This document shows positions 1 to 7,152 of a stretch of 19,478 nucleotides of DNA, piece by piece (position 1 is the first letter of the stretch; every line of letters begins with the position of its first letter). The notes beneath the pieces are model-generated. The model saw only the letters and a list, made by a program, of their open reading frames with translations. It was not told the origin of the DNA and made no database searches. Source of the stretch: Clostridium sp. UBA4746. Its GTDB lineage: Bacteria > Bacillota > Clostridia > Clostridiales > Clostridiaceae. The position numbers and the translations under genes are program-made. The DNA lies in contig DHIM01000029.1 in the NCBI GenBank assembly GCA_002403785.1, positions 405-19,882 on the forward strand, in the 5' to 3' direction.

Positions 1-33
1 GCAAAAGATAAAATAATATTATGGGAAGCTTAA
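1..33 (+). CDS. C-terminal end of an unidentified upstream gene (partial)
   Basis: The first 33 bases read as ten sense codons (AKDKIILWEA) and a TAA stop at 31-33. That is all that is present of a gene entering from the left edge, and it is too short to identify. In many clostridia the gene before efp is a Xaa-Pro peptidase, but nothing here confirms it. A weak hairpin follows at 60-78 (GATGTA / TACATC, loop of 7) with only four T residues after it; it could be this gene's terminator. The open frame could also be chance. Confidence 0.35.
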   Translation, partial: AKDKIILWEA

Positions 34-107
34 ATTAGAAAAGATAAACAATAAGTATTGATGTAATTGAAATACATCTTTTAAATATTTATGCAATAGA
101 ACAATAT

Positions 108-136
108 GGTATTAATTTACCTGGTAAGGTTATAAT
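108..136 (+). promoter_or_regulatory. Probable efp promoter (-10 box) with a small palindrome
   Basis: A perfect TATAAT lies at 131-136, about 34 bases upstream of the efp ribosome binding site. No good -35 box is seen at the usual spacing: the bases 16-18 upstream give GTATTA, GGTATT or TGGTAT. An imperfect 11-base palindrome, TTACCTGGTAA (117-127), ends four bases before the -10. The -10 is convincing; the rest is inference. Confidence 0.45.
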
Positions 137-182
137 ATAAATGGGTTAATTGAATTATTAATGAATTTTGGAGGGATACAAA

Positions 183-740
183 ATGATATCAGCGGGAGAC
201 ATAAGAAAAGGAACTACATTTGATGAAGGTGGACAAGTTTACACTGTAATAGATTTTTTGCATGTAAAACCTGGTAAGGGTGCTGCATTTGTTAGAACTA
301 AATTAAGAAACGTTATCAATCAAGGGGTTACAGAAAAAACGTTTAACCCAACTACCAAATTACAAGAGGCTGTTATAGAAAGAAAAGAAATGCAGTACTT
401 ATATGCGGCTGATGGACTTTACTACTTCATGGATCAAGAAACATTTGAACAAATACCACTTAATTACGAAAAAGTTGAAGATGCTATAAAATATTTAAAA
501 GAAAATATGTTTGCTATAATAAAATTCTATAAAGATGATGCTTTTTCAGTAGAAGCTCCAAACTTTGTAGAGTTAGTAATAACTAGTACGGAACCAGGTG
601 TTAGAGGCAATACATCTTCAAGTGTAACAAAACCAGCTACTGTAGAAACAGGAGCAATAATACAAGTTCCAATGTTTGTAAATGAAGGTGAAACTATAAG
701 AATAGATACTAGAAATGGTGACTACATGCTAAGAGTATAA
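183..740 (+). CDS. efp: Elongation factor P
   Basis: EF-P binds between the P and E sites of stalled ribosomes and promotes peptide bond formation at polyproline stretches. The 185-residue length and sequence fit the family throughout: the N-terminal KOW-like domain begins MISAGDIRKG, the middle OB domain starts near residue 65, and the C-terminal OB domain ends GDYMLRV. The loop residue that receives the post-translational modification is a lysine, K32 in KPGKGAAF, as in the B. subtilis protein (5-aminopentanol type in that species). The frame is open from a TTG at 168, but GGAGG at 170-174 lies inside that extension and sits correctly for the ATG at 183, which also gives the conserved N-terminus. 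The gene appears monocistronic, with a -10 box upstream and a terminator downstream. Confidence 0.97.
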   Translation: MISAGDIRKGTTFDEGGQVYTVIDFLHVKPGKGAAFVRTKLRNVINQGVTEKTFNPTTKLQEAVIERKEMQYLYAADGLYYFMDQETFEQIPLNYEKVEDAIKYLKENMFAIIKFYKDDAFSVEAPNFVELVITSTEPGVRGNTSSSVTKPATVETGAIIQVPMFVNEGETIRIDTRNGDYMLRV

Positions 741-749
741 ATTTTCAAT

Positions 750-779
750 AAAAAAGAACCAATTTGGTTCTTTTTTTTT
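750..779 (+). terminator. Intrinsic terminator after efp
   Basis: Inverted repeat AAAGAACC / GGTTCTTT around a short AATTT centre, running directly into nine T residues, then a second T-run at 784-792. The stem is about 11 bp including A-T pairs. It starts 10 bases after the efp stop and isolates efp from the spoIIIA operon. Confidence 0.9.
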
Positions 780-854
780 GTTCTTTTTTTTTGGCTTAAT
801 ACATATAGTATGTAAAATGAATCTGAATTAAGTTAATAAATTTTCAGTTATATG

Positions 855-883
855 GAATATTTTACGAGATTGTAAAATACAAA
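855..883 (+). promoter_or_regulatory. Sigma-E promoter of the spoIIIA operon
   Basis: The -35 GAATATT (855-861) matches the B. subtilis sigma-E consensus KMATATT exactly. After 14 bases comes AATACAAA (876-883), which matches six of eight positions of CATACAHT. The position is right: the start of transcription would fall near 890, just before the AGGAGG of spoIIIAA at 892-897. In B. subtilis the spoIIIA operon is a known mother-cell sigma-E transcript. The leader would be very short, about 17 bases. Confidence 0.65.
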
Positions 884-906
884 TTATATATAGGAGGGTG
901 AAAAAA

Positions 907-1827
907 ATGTTAGCTACAAAGGATTTATTTGAGATATTACCTAAGACGATTAGAAACAAATTGGAACAGGTTAATAATTTACAACAACTTGAAGAGATTA
1001 GGATAAAAGTAAACAAGCCTTTGTTTATTCATGTTGGGAATAAGGAGGAAATCTGGGAGTATATTGCAACGCCAGAGGATTTAAAATACATAATGCAGCG
1101 GATTAGCAATTACTCGATATATGCGTTTGAAGACGAGATTAGACAGGGGTATATAACTATAAAAGGTGGACATAGAGTTGGACTATGTGGAATTTGTGTT
1201 ATTGAAAACAATAGCATAAAAACTATTAAAGACATTTCATCAATAAATATAAGGGCATGTAAAGAAATTATTGGTTGTGCTGACAAAGTAATGCCATATA
1301 TTACTCATAATAATTTAGTTTACAATACTATTATTATATCGCCTCCAAAATGTGGGAAAACAACCCTGCTTAGAGATATTTCGAGGCAAATATCTCAGGG
1401 AAATAAAAACAGAAATTTTCATGGTAAAAATGTATCTGTAATCGATGAGAGGTCTGAAATCGCTGGTTCCTTTAAAGGAATACCTCAAATGGATGTGGGA
1501 GTGCGAACAGATGTACTAGATAATTGTCCTAAGAGCCAGGGAATTATGATGGCGATTAGAAGTATGTCGCCTGATGTGATAGTTTGTGATGAAATTGGTA
1601 CTCAAAATGATATGGAAAGTATTTTAATGGCATTAAATTCTGGAATTAATTTAATTACAACTATTCATGGTTTTGGAATTGATGATTTATATAAAAGAAT
1701 CGTGTTTAAAGATATTGTGGATAATTACGTATTTACACGAGGAATAGTGCTTAACAACAAGAATGGAATTGGAACAATAGAATGTATATATGATTTTACT
1801 AAAGGCATAGATGTGTGGAGGTCATAA
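907..1827 (+). CDS. spoIIIAA: Stage III sporulation protein AA, secretion-type ATPase
   Basis: SpoIIIAA is the cytoplasmic ATPase of the SpoIIIA-SpoIIQ channel that keeps the engulfed forespore active. It resembles type II/IV secretion ATPases, and ATP binding is needed for sigma-G activity in B. subtilis. This 306-residue protein has a Walker A SPPKCGKTT at 145-153 and a Walker B VIVCDE at 224-229. The first Walker A glycine is Ser, with the essential GKT intact. The frame opens at a GTG at 898, but that codon overlaps the AGGAGG (892-897), so the ATG at 907 with 9-base spacing is chosen. It is the first gene of the operon; its TAA ends one base before the spoIIIAB start, suggesting translational coupling. 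Confidence 0.95.
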   Translation: MLATKDLFEILPKTIRNKLEQVNNLQQLEEIRIKVNKPLFIHVGNKEEIWEYIATPEDLKYIMQRISNYSIYAFEDEIRQGYITIKGGHRVGLCGICVIENNSIKTIKDISSINIRACKEIIGCADKVMPYITHNNLVYNTIIISPPKCGKTTLLRDISRQISQGNKNRNFHGKNVSVIDERSEIAGSFKGIPQMDVGVRTDVLDNCPKSQGIMMAIRSMSPDVIVCDEIGTQNDMESILMALNSGINLITTIHGFGIDDLYKRIVFKDIVDNYVFTRGIVLNNKNGIGTIECIYDFTKGIDVWRS

Positions 1828-1828
1828 T

Positions 1829-2347
1829 ATGATTAAAATAATCGGATGTGTTGTGATATTAGGTGCATCAACTATGGCTGGATTTATATATAGTGAAAGA
1901 TTAAAATATAGAGTTTTTCAACTTAATGAAATCCAACGAGCGATATATCAACTTCAAAATGAGATAACTTATGTACATGCTCTTTTGCCAGATGCTTTTA
2001 AAAGCATAGCAAATAAAAGCAAAGAGCCTATAAATGAACTTTTCAATAAAACCAGTGAATTTTTATCTGACAATGAATATGAGAATGTGTATCAGGCTAT
2101 GAATAGTGCAGTGGATTCAATAAAAAACAAATTATATTTAAGCACTGATGATATAAATGTTATTTTGGATTTAGCTAAAACACTCGGAGAGTCAGATATT
2201 CAAGGTCAAAATAGTATGTTTACACTTACTTTAGATAATTTAAAAAAACAAATTAAAATATCAGAAGAATTTATGCACAAAAATATAAAAATGTATAGGT
2301 ATTTAGGTTTTTCTTTTGGGGCAATGCTCGTAATTGCATTAATATAG
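1829..2347 (+). CDS. spoIIIAB: Stage III sporulation protein AB
   Basis: SpoIIIAB is a mother-cell membrane protein of the SpoIIIA complex, distantly like GspF/PilC platform proteins of type II secretion. The 172 residues have a membrane segment at about 4-20, a helical soluble region including ELQ-type stretches such as LNEIQRAIYQLQNEITY (32-48), and a C-terminal hydrophobic segment (YLGFSFGAMLVIALI) ending the protein. The frame opens at 1811 inside spoIIIAA, but GGAGG at 1817-1821 points to the ATG at 1829, one base after the spoIIIAA stop. The length is typical. Confidence 0.93.
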   Translation: MIKIIGCVVILGASTMAGFIYSERLKYRVFQLNEIQRAIYQLQNEITYVHALLPDAFKSIANKSKEPINELFNKTSEFLSDNEYENVYQAMNSAVDSIKNKLYLSTDDINVILDLAKTLGESDIQGQNSMFTLTLDNLKKQIKISEEFMHKNIKMYRYLGFSFGAMLVIALI

Positions 2348-2362
2348 GGAGGCGGTTTTTAA

Positions 2363-2560
2363 ATGTTAGATGTTAGTTTGCTGTTTAAAATAGGGGCAAC
2401 AGGTATCCTAATTATTATTATCGACAAGGTTTTAAAAAGTGGTGGCAAAGATGATATAGCTGTGGTTGCAAATTTGGCGGGTGTAATATTACTTCTTATG
2501 ATGGTTATAAATTTAGTAAACAAGCTGTTTACTTCTGTGAAAACACTGTTTCAGTTTTAG
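2363..2560 (+). CDS. spoIIIAC: Stage III sporulation protein AC
   Basis: Small hydrophobic subunit of the SpoIIIA complex, 65 residues, with two predicted membrane segments (about 7-24 and 33-52) joined by a short polar loop KSGGKDD. This size and the motif 'DKVLKSGGKDDIA' pattern fit SpoIIIAC. The related SpoIIIAD follows it and shares the same hairpin-like two-segment fold. The start ATG follows GGGAGGCGG at 2347-2355. A perfect 17-bp hairpin begins two bases after its stop. Confidence 0.93.
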   Translation: MLDVSLLFKIGATGILIIIIDKVLKSGGKDDIAVVANLAGVILLLMMVINLVNKLFTSVKTLFQF

Positions 2561-2562
2561 GA

Positions 2563-2599
2563 CAATGAAGATAACAATTTAAAATTGTTATCTTCATTG
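2563..2599 (+). repeat. Perfect inverted repeat (hairpin) between spoIIIAC and spoIIIAD
   Basis: Bases 2563-2579 pair perfectly with 2583-2599 (17 bp, loop of 3). The arm begins CAATGAAGATAAC. No run of T follows on either strand (the bases after it are GAAGAATAATC), so it does not look like an intrinsic terminator. In RNA it would make a long stable stem within the polycistronic spoIIIA message, 35 bases before the spoIIIAD start. Confidence 0.85.
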
Positions 2600-2634
2600 G
2601 AAGAATAATCACAGATGCAATCGAGGAGGAAATT

Positions 2635-3018
2635 ATGGAAATAATTAAAGTTGTTGCATTTGCTTTCATGGCATTATTTATTGTGCTTGTATTTAAAGGT
2701 AGAAGAGATGATTTAGCTATTCAAGCTAGTATTGTAGCAGGAATATTGATTTTCTTGTTTATGGTAAACAAACTTACAATAATAATGAGCTTTTTACAAA
2801 CGTTAGCAAATAAGGCCAATATTGATGTTATATATTTAAACACAGTTTTCAAGATATTAGGCATTGCATATTTAGCTTCTTTTTGCAGTGAGATTTGTAG
2901 GGATGCTGGAGAGAATAGTATTGCAGCTAAAGTAGAATTATCTGGTAAAATATTGATATTAGCTTTAGCAATACCAATATTAATGGCAGTAATGCAATCT
3001 ATTTTGAAGATAATGTAG
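2635..3018 (+). CDS. spoIIIAD: Stage III sporulation protein AD
   Basis: Membrane subunit of the SpoIIIA channel, 127 residues and usual length, with four likely membrane segments (about 2-20, 31-50, 66-84, 102-125). The N-terminal half, with FKGRRDDLAIQASIVAG after the first helix, parallels the KSGGKDDIAVVANLAG of SpoIIIAC, consistent with the two proteins being related. The SD GAGGAGG at 2623-2629 decides the ATG at 2635. It follows the intergenic hairpin and is separated from spoIIIAE by nine bases or 48 bases, depending on which spoIIIAE start is used. Confidence 0.93.
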   Translation: MEIIKVVAFAFMALFIVLVFKGRRDDLAIQASIVAGILIFLFMVNKLTIIMSFLQTLANKANIDVIYLNTVFKILGIAYLASFCSEICRDAGENSIAAKVELSGKILILALAIPILMAVMQSILKIM

Positions 3019-3066
3019 AGGTAGAATATGAAAAAAAAAATTACTAATCTTAACGTGAGGTATAAT

Positions 3067-4227
3067 ATGAAAAAAATGGGACTGTTTTTAATATGTTTAA
3101 TATGTTTAATATATGTTCCTATTAGTGTACAAGCTACAGAGACGGGAAAAAAATTAGGAGCAAAGCAACAACAAGAGATAAGTAATTTATATGACTACAT
3201 ATCTAACGTAAAAACGAAATATGAAATATTTAATGATATGGACCCAAAAACTTTTGTAGAACAATTTGTAAAAACTGGACAAGGTGGTTTTAGTCTTAAA
3301 AACATCTCTAGTTATGTTTTAAAATACTCATTTAAAGAAGTTATAGCATCAATGGAGTTAATTGGGAGCCTTATGATTATTGCTATTATTTGCGCATTGC
3401 TTAATAATCTTCAAAGTGCTTTTAGTAAAGAGAGTTTATCAAATATAGCTTATTTCGCATGTTATGGTGTGATGATTGTTATGATAACCAAAAGTTTTTA
3501 TGTAGTAGTAGAACTTGCTAAAAGCACTATTCTTAACATGACAGATTTTATGGCAGCGCTTATACCAGTACTCATGATGCTCCTAGCGAGTGTTGGAGGA
3601 TTTGCAGAAGCAACCTTACTTGACCCAGTAATAATGGGCTTTGCTACTGTTGGTTCTAGAATATATGTAGATATTATTATTCCTGTAATATTTATGAGCT
3701 TCGTACTACAATTTGTTTCTAGTATATCCAGTGATTATAAAATAAAAAATTTAACAAAACTTTTAAAACAAGCTGCACTTTGGATCCAGGGAATAGTTAT
3801 GACATTGTTTATTGCGGTAATTACTTTAAGAAGCATAGCAGCAAAAACCCTAGATCAAGTAACTGTAAAAACAGCAAAATTTGCAGTAGATACATTTGTA
3901 CCTGTAGTTGGAAAATGTTTATCAGATGCAATTTCTACAGTTGCCGGATACTCACTTCTTATAAAAAGTGCAATAAGTGGACTTGGGTTAATTATTCTTA
4001 TAGTAATAGTAATATTTCCAATTATAAAACTGTTGATTATGGCTTTTTTATATAAAGCAGCAGCTGCATTAATTGAACCAGTAAGTGACAGCCGTACAGT
4101 GGATTGTATAAATTCAGTAGGAGATTCTATTCTACTTTTAATGTCATGTGTAATATCAGTAAGCGTAATGTTTTTCATAATGGTTGCAATAGTAGCATCC
4201 ACTGGGAAAGGTATAATATCAGGCTAA
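3067..4227 (+). CDS. spoIIIAE: Stage III sporulation protein AE
   Basis: Large polytopic membrane protein of the SpoIIIA complex (386 residues from this start, B. subtilis about 399). It has a cleavable signal peptide (MKKMGLFLICLICLIYVPIS then VQA/TETG), a short extracellular region, and six or so membrane helices from about residue 100 on, including conserved stretches such as FMAALIPVLMMLLASVGG and KTAKFAVDTFVPVVGKCLSDA. Two in-frame ATGs have equivalent SD sites: 3028 (GAGG at 3018-3021) and 3067 (GAGG at 3057-3060), both with 6-base spacing. The inner one is chosen because it gives a normal-length signal peptide; the outer one adds 13 polar residues. Confidence 0.92.
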   Translation: MKKMGLFLICLICLIYVPISVQATETGKKLGAKQQQEISNLYDYISNVKTKYEIFNDMDPKTFVEQFVKTGQGGFSLKNISSYVLKYSFKEVIASMELIGSLMIIAIICALLNNLQSAFSKESLSNIAYFACYGVMIVMITKSFYVVVELAKSTILNMTDFMAALIPVLMMLLASVGGFAEATLLDPVIMGFATVGSRIYVDIIIPVIFMSFVLQFVSSISSDYKIKNLTKLLKQAALWIQGIVMTLFIAVITLRSIAAKTLDQVTVKTAKFAVDTFVPVVGKCLSDAISTVAGYSLLIKSAISGLGLIILIVIVIFPIIKLLIMAFLYKAAAALIEPVSDSRTVDCINSVGDSILLLMSCVISVSVMFFIMVAIVASTGKGIISG

Positions 4228-4295
4228 AAATTAGTGTAAGTATTTAAACTTATAAGTAAGTGAGCACACTTAATCGTAAAGGAGGTGGTGATAAT

Positions 4296-4889
4296 TTGAT
4301 AGAACTATTAAAAGGCTGGATAACAAACATTACCATTGCTATATTTTTTATTACTGCAGTGGAGATGATTTTACCAGACAATAGTATAAAAAAATATGCA
4401 AAATTTGTACTAGGACTAATGTTAATTGTGGTAATTATAAACCCTATAATGAAGGTTTTTGATAAGGGTTTTGATTTGAATTCCTATTCAAGTAAGGCAA
4501 CAAGTTACATGGAGGGTAGTACTTCTAAAACAGATATTAAAAAGTATAAAGATGCTAACATACTAAATACAACACAAAATTTTAAAAAGAATTTAGAGGA
4601 TGAATGCATTACAAACTTAGAAGAAACTTATCCAGGAAATAAGTACAATGCAGATATAAAAATTGTTTATGATAGTAAAAATGGAGTATTTAATATTAAT
4701 ACCGTCGATATTGGGGTTGTGGACAAAGGGGTTAAAAGTATAAAAAACATAGATATTAATACAACGAGTGTAAGTACAGCAAATAGAAATGTTTTACAGG
4801 ATGAACAAGGAAACAAAATAAAGAAGCTTTTAAGTAGTAAATTAAAAATATCTAATGATGTTATTACTGTTTATAAATTAAATTCATAA
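4296..4889 (+). CDS. spoIIIAF: Stage III sporulation protein AF
   Basis: Component of the SpoIIIA channel, 198 residues, with two N-terminal membrane segments (about 8-26 and 36-52) and an extracellular domain, which in B. subtilis adopts the ring-building fold shared with AG and AH. The N-terminus IELLKGWITNITIAIFFIT...YAKFVLGLMLIVVIINPI matches the family. The start is a TTG at 4296 set by AAAGGAGGTGG (GGAGG at 4281-4285, 10 bases away). A GTG at 4260 also opens the frame but has no SD and would add 12 polar residues containing the SD-derived KGGG. The stop lies inside the first copy of a 23-bp tandem repeat. Confidence 0.9.
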   Translation: MIELLKGWITNITIAIFFITAVEMILPDNSIKKYAKFVLGLMLIVVIINPIMKVFDKGFDLNSYSSKATSYMEGSTSKTDIKKYKDANILNTTQNFKKNLEDECITNLEETYPGNKYNADIKIVYDSKNGVFNINTVDIGVVDKGVKSIKNIDINTTSVSTANRNVLQDEQGNKIKKLLSSKLKISNDVITVYKLNS

Positions 4890-4928
4890 AACTTATGATG
4901 ATTAATTTATAAAACTTATGATAATCAA
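4883..4928 (+). repeat. 23-bp tandem direct repeat, two copies
   Basis: Copy 1 is at 4883-4905 and copy 2 at 4906-4928. They share the core ATAAAACTTATGAT and match at 20 of 23 positions. The first copy includes the spoIIIAF stop codon, so the repeat probably arose by a local duplication at the end of that gene. No function is visible. Confidence 0.85.
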
Positions 4929-4962
4929 GTAGTTTGAAAAATAAAAAAACAGGGGGATTTCT

Positions 4963-5613
4963 ATGAACAATGACAATTTGCTTAGTAAATTTACTGAGTA
5001 TATTAAGACAAAATTAAATGGTGGTAAGGACAAAAACAAAACCGATAAAAGTAAGAAATCTGATAAGATACTGGGGAACTTGGTATTAATTATATTGGTG
5101 GCAGTTGTGATAGTTCTAGCAAGTAGTTTTTTTAAAGCACCAAAGGCAACTTCAACTGTTGCAAGTGATACACAAAAGGAGAAAGTCGCTACGCCAAGTA
5201 CATCAACGCAGACAAATGATTATGAAACGCAATTAGAAAACAATCTTAAGACAACACTAGAAGGAATAGACGGAGTTGGAAAGGTACAACTCATGATTTA
5301 TTTTGCAAGTGGGGAAGAAAGTGTTCCTGCAGTAAATGTAACTGATTCTAAAAGTACTACATTAGAAGATGATACTTCAGGAGGAAAAAGAAACATTACG
5401 CAAGATAATAACGGAAGTACCGTTGTTATGTCGAATAATGGTTCGGATAATGAACCTGTGATTGTAAAAAAATACAAGCCAACTATTACTGGTGTATGTG
5501 TAGTAGCGGAAGGATCAGGTGTAAAAATTACAGAACTTAGGATTAGACAGGCAGTAATTGATTTATTTAATTTGCCTGAAAATAAAGTTAATGTATATCC
5601 TATGAATAAGTAG
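4963..5613 (+). CDS. spoIIIAG: Stage III sporulation protein AG
   Basis: SpoIIIAG forms the large oligomeric ring in the space between mother cell and forespore. The 216 residues start with a lysine-rich cytoplasmic segment (to about 36), one membrane helix (38-57), a Ser/Thr-rich linker, then the ring-building domain from about 88: NLKTTLEGIDGVGKVQLMIYF. A polar insertion of about 45 residues follows (roughly 118-160, rich in D, S, T, G and N). It probably corresponds to the extra beta region of B. subtilis AG, and the domain then closes with ITGVCVVAEGSGVKITELRI. The ATG follows GGGGGA at 4951-4956. Confidence 0.94.
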   Translation: MNNDNLLSKFTEYIKTKLNGGKDKNKTDKSKKSDKILGNLVLIILVAVVIVLASSFFKAPKATSTVASDTQKEKVATPSTSTQTNDYETQLENNLKTTLEGIDGVGKVQLMIYFASGEESVPAVNVTDSKSTTLEDDTSGGKRNITQDNNGSTVVMSNNGSDNEPVIVKKYKPTITGVCVVAEGSGVKITELRIRQAVIDLFNLPENKVNVYPMNK

Positions 5614-5652
5614 CATATAATTTCTGAGAAAGGTAGATGGGGGGGAAATATT

Positions 5653-6165
5653 ATGAATAAAAAACAGTCTGGTATAATTGTTACGTTGGTAGTACTTATT
5701 GTGTTTGCGGGGTATCTTGCAACAAAGGTGAATGGGCCATTGTATGTGAATGATGGTGACTTTAGTAGTGAGAAGAGTGCAATATCTTTAAAGGACACCA
5801 AAACAGCTTCAACTGCTTCAACATATTTTACAGAAGCAAAATTATCAAGGGATCAAGACAGTGAAAGAACTCTTCAAACTATTAAAACTTTAATCGATGA
5901 TACAAATACTCCAAAAGCACAAAAGGCAACGGCTGCAGCTCAATACTTAAACATATCAATGGCTTCACAGAATGAAGCAGACATTGAACTTGCATTAAAA
6001 GCACTAGGGTATAATGAAGCAATGTGTAGCATAGTAAATGACAAGGTTCAAATATTAGTTAAATCTGATAAAAAACAACTTACAGAAGAACAGCTTCGTA
6101 GCATTAACGATGTTGTAATGAGCAAAACAAAATTAGAAAAGATTGAAGTTAAGATAAAAGAATAG
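5653..6165 (+). CDS. spoIIIAH: Stage III sporulation protein AH
   Basis: SpoIIIAH is the mother-cell half of the channel that binds forespore SpoIIQ across the septal space. The 170 residues have a short cytoplasmic tail, one membrane helix (about 8-24), and an extracellular region ending in the conserved ring-building domain with EAKLSRDQDSERTLQTIKTL (61-80) near its start and VQILVKSDKKQLTEEQLRSI (132-151) near its end. It is shorter than B. subtilis AH (about 218) because the linker after the membrane helix is short. The SD is a G-rich run, GGGGGGGA, at 5639-5646. It is the last gene of the operon; no clear terminator follows before the asp23 promoter. Confidence 0.94.
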   Translation: MNKKQSGIIVTLVVLIVFAGYLATKVNGPLYVNDGDFSSEKSAISLKDTKTASTASTYFTEAKLSRDQDSERTLQTIKTLIDDTNTPKAQKATAAAQYLNISMASQNEADIELALKALGYNEAMCSIVNDKVQILVKSDKKQLTEEQLRSINDVVMSKTKLEKIEVKIKE

Positions 6166-6168
6166 TAT

Positions 6169-6197
6169 TTGTAAATAAAATATTTATCTGCTATACT
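6169..6197 (+). promoter_or_regulatory. Sigma-A type promoter for the Asp23-family gene
   Basis: TTGTAA (6169-6174), a 17-base spacer, then TATACT (6192-6197). Matches are four of six to TTGACA and five of six to TATAAT. It begins just after the spoIIIAH stop, so the downstream gene can be expressed during growth independently of the sporulation operon. Confidence 0.6.
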
Positions 6198-6246
6198 AGA
6201 TTATGCATTGTCATGTTTTACCTAAGTTAAATAAGGAGGTACTAAT

Positions 6247-6636
6247 ATGGAAGATAAAATTTTAAAAGAAACAGAAATCGGCGTTGTTAAAATATCCGAG
6301 GATGTGGTTAGTGTTATAGCAGGACTCGCTGTAGCTGAAATACAAGGAATCGTTGGAATGAGCGCTAGTCTAGTTGGTGGGATAACCCAAATATTAAGTG
6401 GAAAGAAGAATTTATCTAAAGGCGTTAAAGTCAATGTAGGAGAGAATAGTGCAATAATTGATTTACACGTTGTAGTTGAATATGGTGTTAGAATTCCAGA
6501 AGTAACTGAAAAAGCACAAATAAATGTAAAAAGATCTGTAGAGCTAATGACAGGACTAACAGTATCAGCCGTAAATGTGTATGTACAAAATGTTGTATTA
6601 CCTAAAACAGAAAAGCTAGAGGAAATAGAAGCATAA
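6247..6636 (+). CDS. Asp23/Gls24 family protein (YqhY-like)
   Basis: A 129-residue soluble protein of the Asp23/Gls24 (DUF322) family. It starts ETEIGVVKISEDVVSVIAGLAVAEIQGIVGM, has VKVNVGENSAIIDLHVVVEYGVRIPEV in the middle, and ends VSAVNVYVQNVVLP, all characteristic. In B. subtilis the equivalent gene in this neighbourhood is yqhY, linked genetically to control of acetyl-CoA carboxylase; here no acc genes are adjacent. The SD is AAGGAGGT at 6233-6240. It has its own promoter and terminator, so it is probably monocistronic. Other Asp23 paralogues act in the cell envelope, but gene position favours the YqhY type. Confidence 0.9.
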   Translation: MEDKILKETEIGVVKISEDVVSVIAGLAVAEIQGIVGMSASLVGGITQILSGKKNLSKGVKVNVGENSAIIDLHVVVEYGVRIPEVTEKAQINVKRSVELMTGLTVSAVNVYVQNVVLPKTEKLEEIEA

Positions 6637-6637
6637 A

Positions 6638-6670
6638 AATAAACACCCTCTGTAATAGAGGGTGTTTATT
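6638..6670 (+). terminator. Intrinsic terminator after the Asp23-family gene
   Basis: A 14-bp perfect stem, with core ACACCCTCT / AGAGGGTGT and a GTAAT loop. The right arm ends TTTATT, followed by GCTATGTTTATATTC, so the U-tract is short and interrupted. It lies two bases after the stop codon. By symmetry it would work weakly in the other direction too, but no minus-strand gene is present. Confidence 0.75.
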
Positions 6671-6732
6671 GCTATGTTTATATTCTTATATTAAAGGTAT
6701 AGTTTACGATGTGAAAACTAGGAGGATTACTA

Positions 6733-7128
6733 ATGAATAGAAGAAAGTCGAGAGAAACAGCAATGAAATTACTCTTTGAAATGTCAATAAATAAAGAGAG
6801 TTATGAGGATATAATTGAGAACTTTAAAGAGAACACAGATGTCGATTTAAAAGATATTGATATGTCATACATTACAAAAGTGTTAGCTGGAGTTCATGAG
6901 AATGGTAAGGAAATAGATAAAAATATTGAAAAGCACTTAATTAAGTGGAAATTGGCTAGATTGTCCAAAATGAATTTAGCTATTTTAAGAATAAGTACAT
7001 ATGAAATATTATTTGAGGAAGAAATACCGGGTAAAGTTTCTGTAAATGAGGGGATAGAACTTGCTAAAAAATATGGGGAAGATAGTTCACCAGCTTTTAT
7101 AAATGGTATCTTAGCGAAGATGATTTAG
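6733..7128 (+). CDS. nusB: Transcription antitermination factor NusB
   Basis: NusB binds boxA RNA with NusE (S10) and takes part in rRNA antitermination. The 131-residue all-helical protein begins MNRRKSRETAMKLLFEM, the typical RNA-binding basic start. It contains WKLARLSKMNLAILRISTYEIL (76-97) and ends with SVNEGIELAKKYGEDSSPAFINGILAKM, the family signature. The ATG at 6733 follows TAGGAGG at 6719-6725. A TATAGT at 6698-6703 could be a -10 box but has no good -35. The gene is followed by 244 bases without a gene, holding a structured element, before folD. Confidence 0.96.
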   Translation: MNRRKSRETAMKLLFEMSINKESYEDIIENFKENTDVDLKDIDMSYITKVLAGVHENGKEIDKNIEKHLIKWKLARLSKMNLAILRISTYEILFEEEIPGKVSVNEGIELAKKYGEDSSPAFINGILAKMI

Positions 7129-7152
7129 AAAAAAACTTTCAATAAATAAGAA

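Noticed and set aside
4260..4295. Upstream GTG start for spoIIIAF
   Set aside because: No SD precedes it, and the perfect GGAGG at 4281-4285 lies inside the extension and serves the TTG at 4296.
5298..5801. Minus-strand open frame of 167 codons across spoIIIAG and spoIIIAH
   Set aside because: It is a shadow of two well-recognised genes, has no SD, and its translation matches no family I know. Other antisense frames, for example 3855-4202, 10047-10298 and 12951-13259, were dropped for the same reason.
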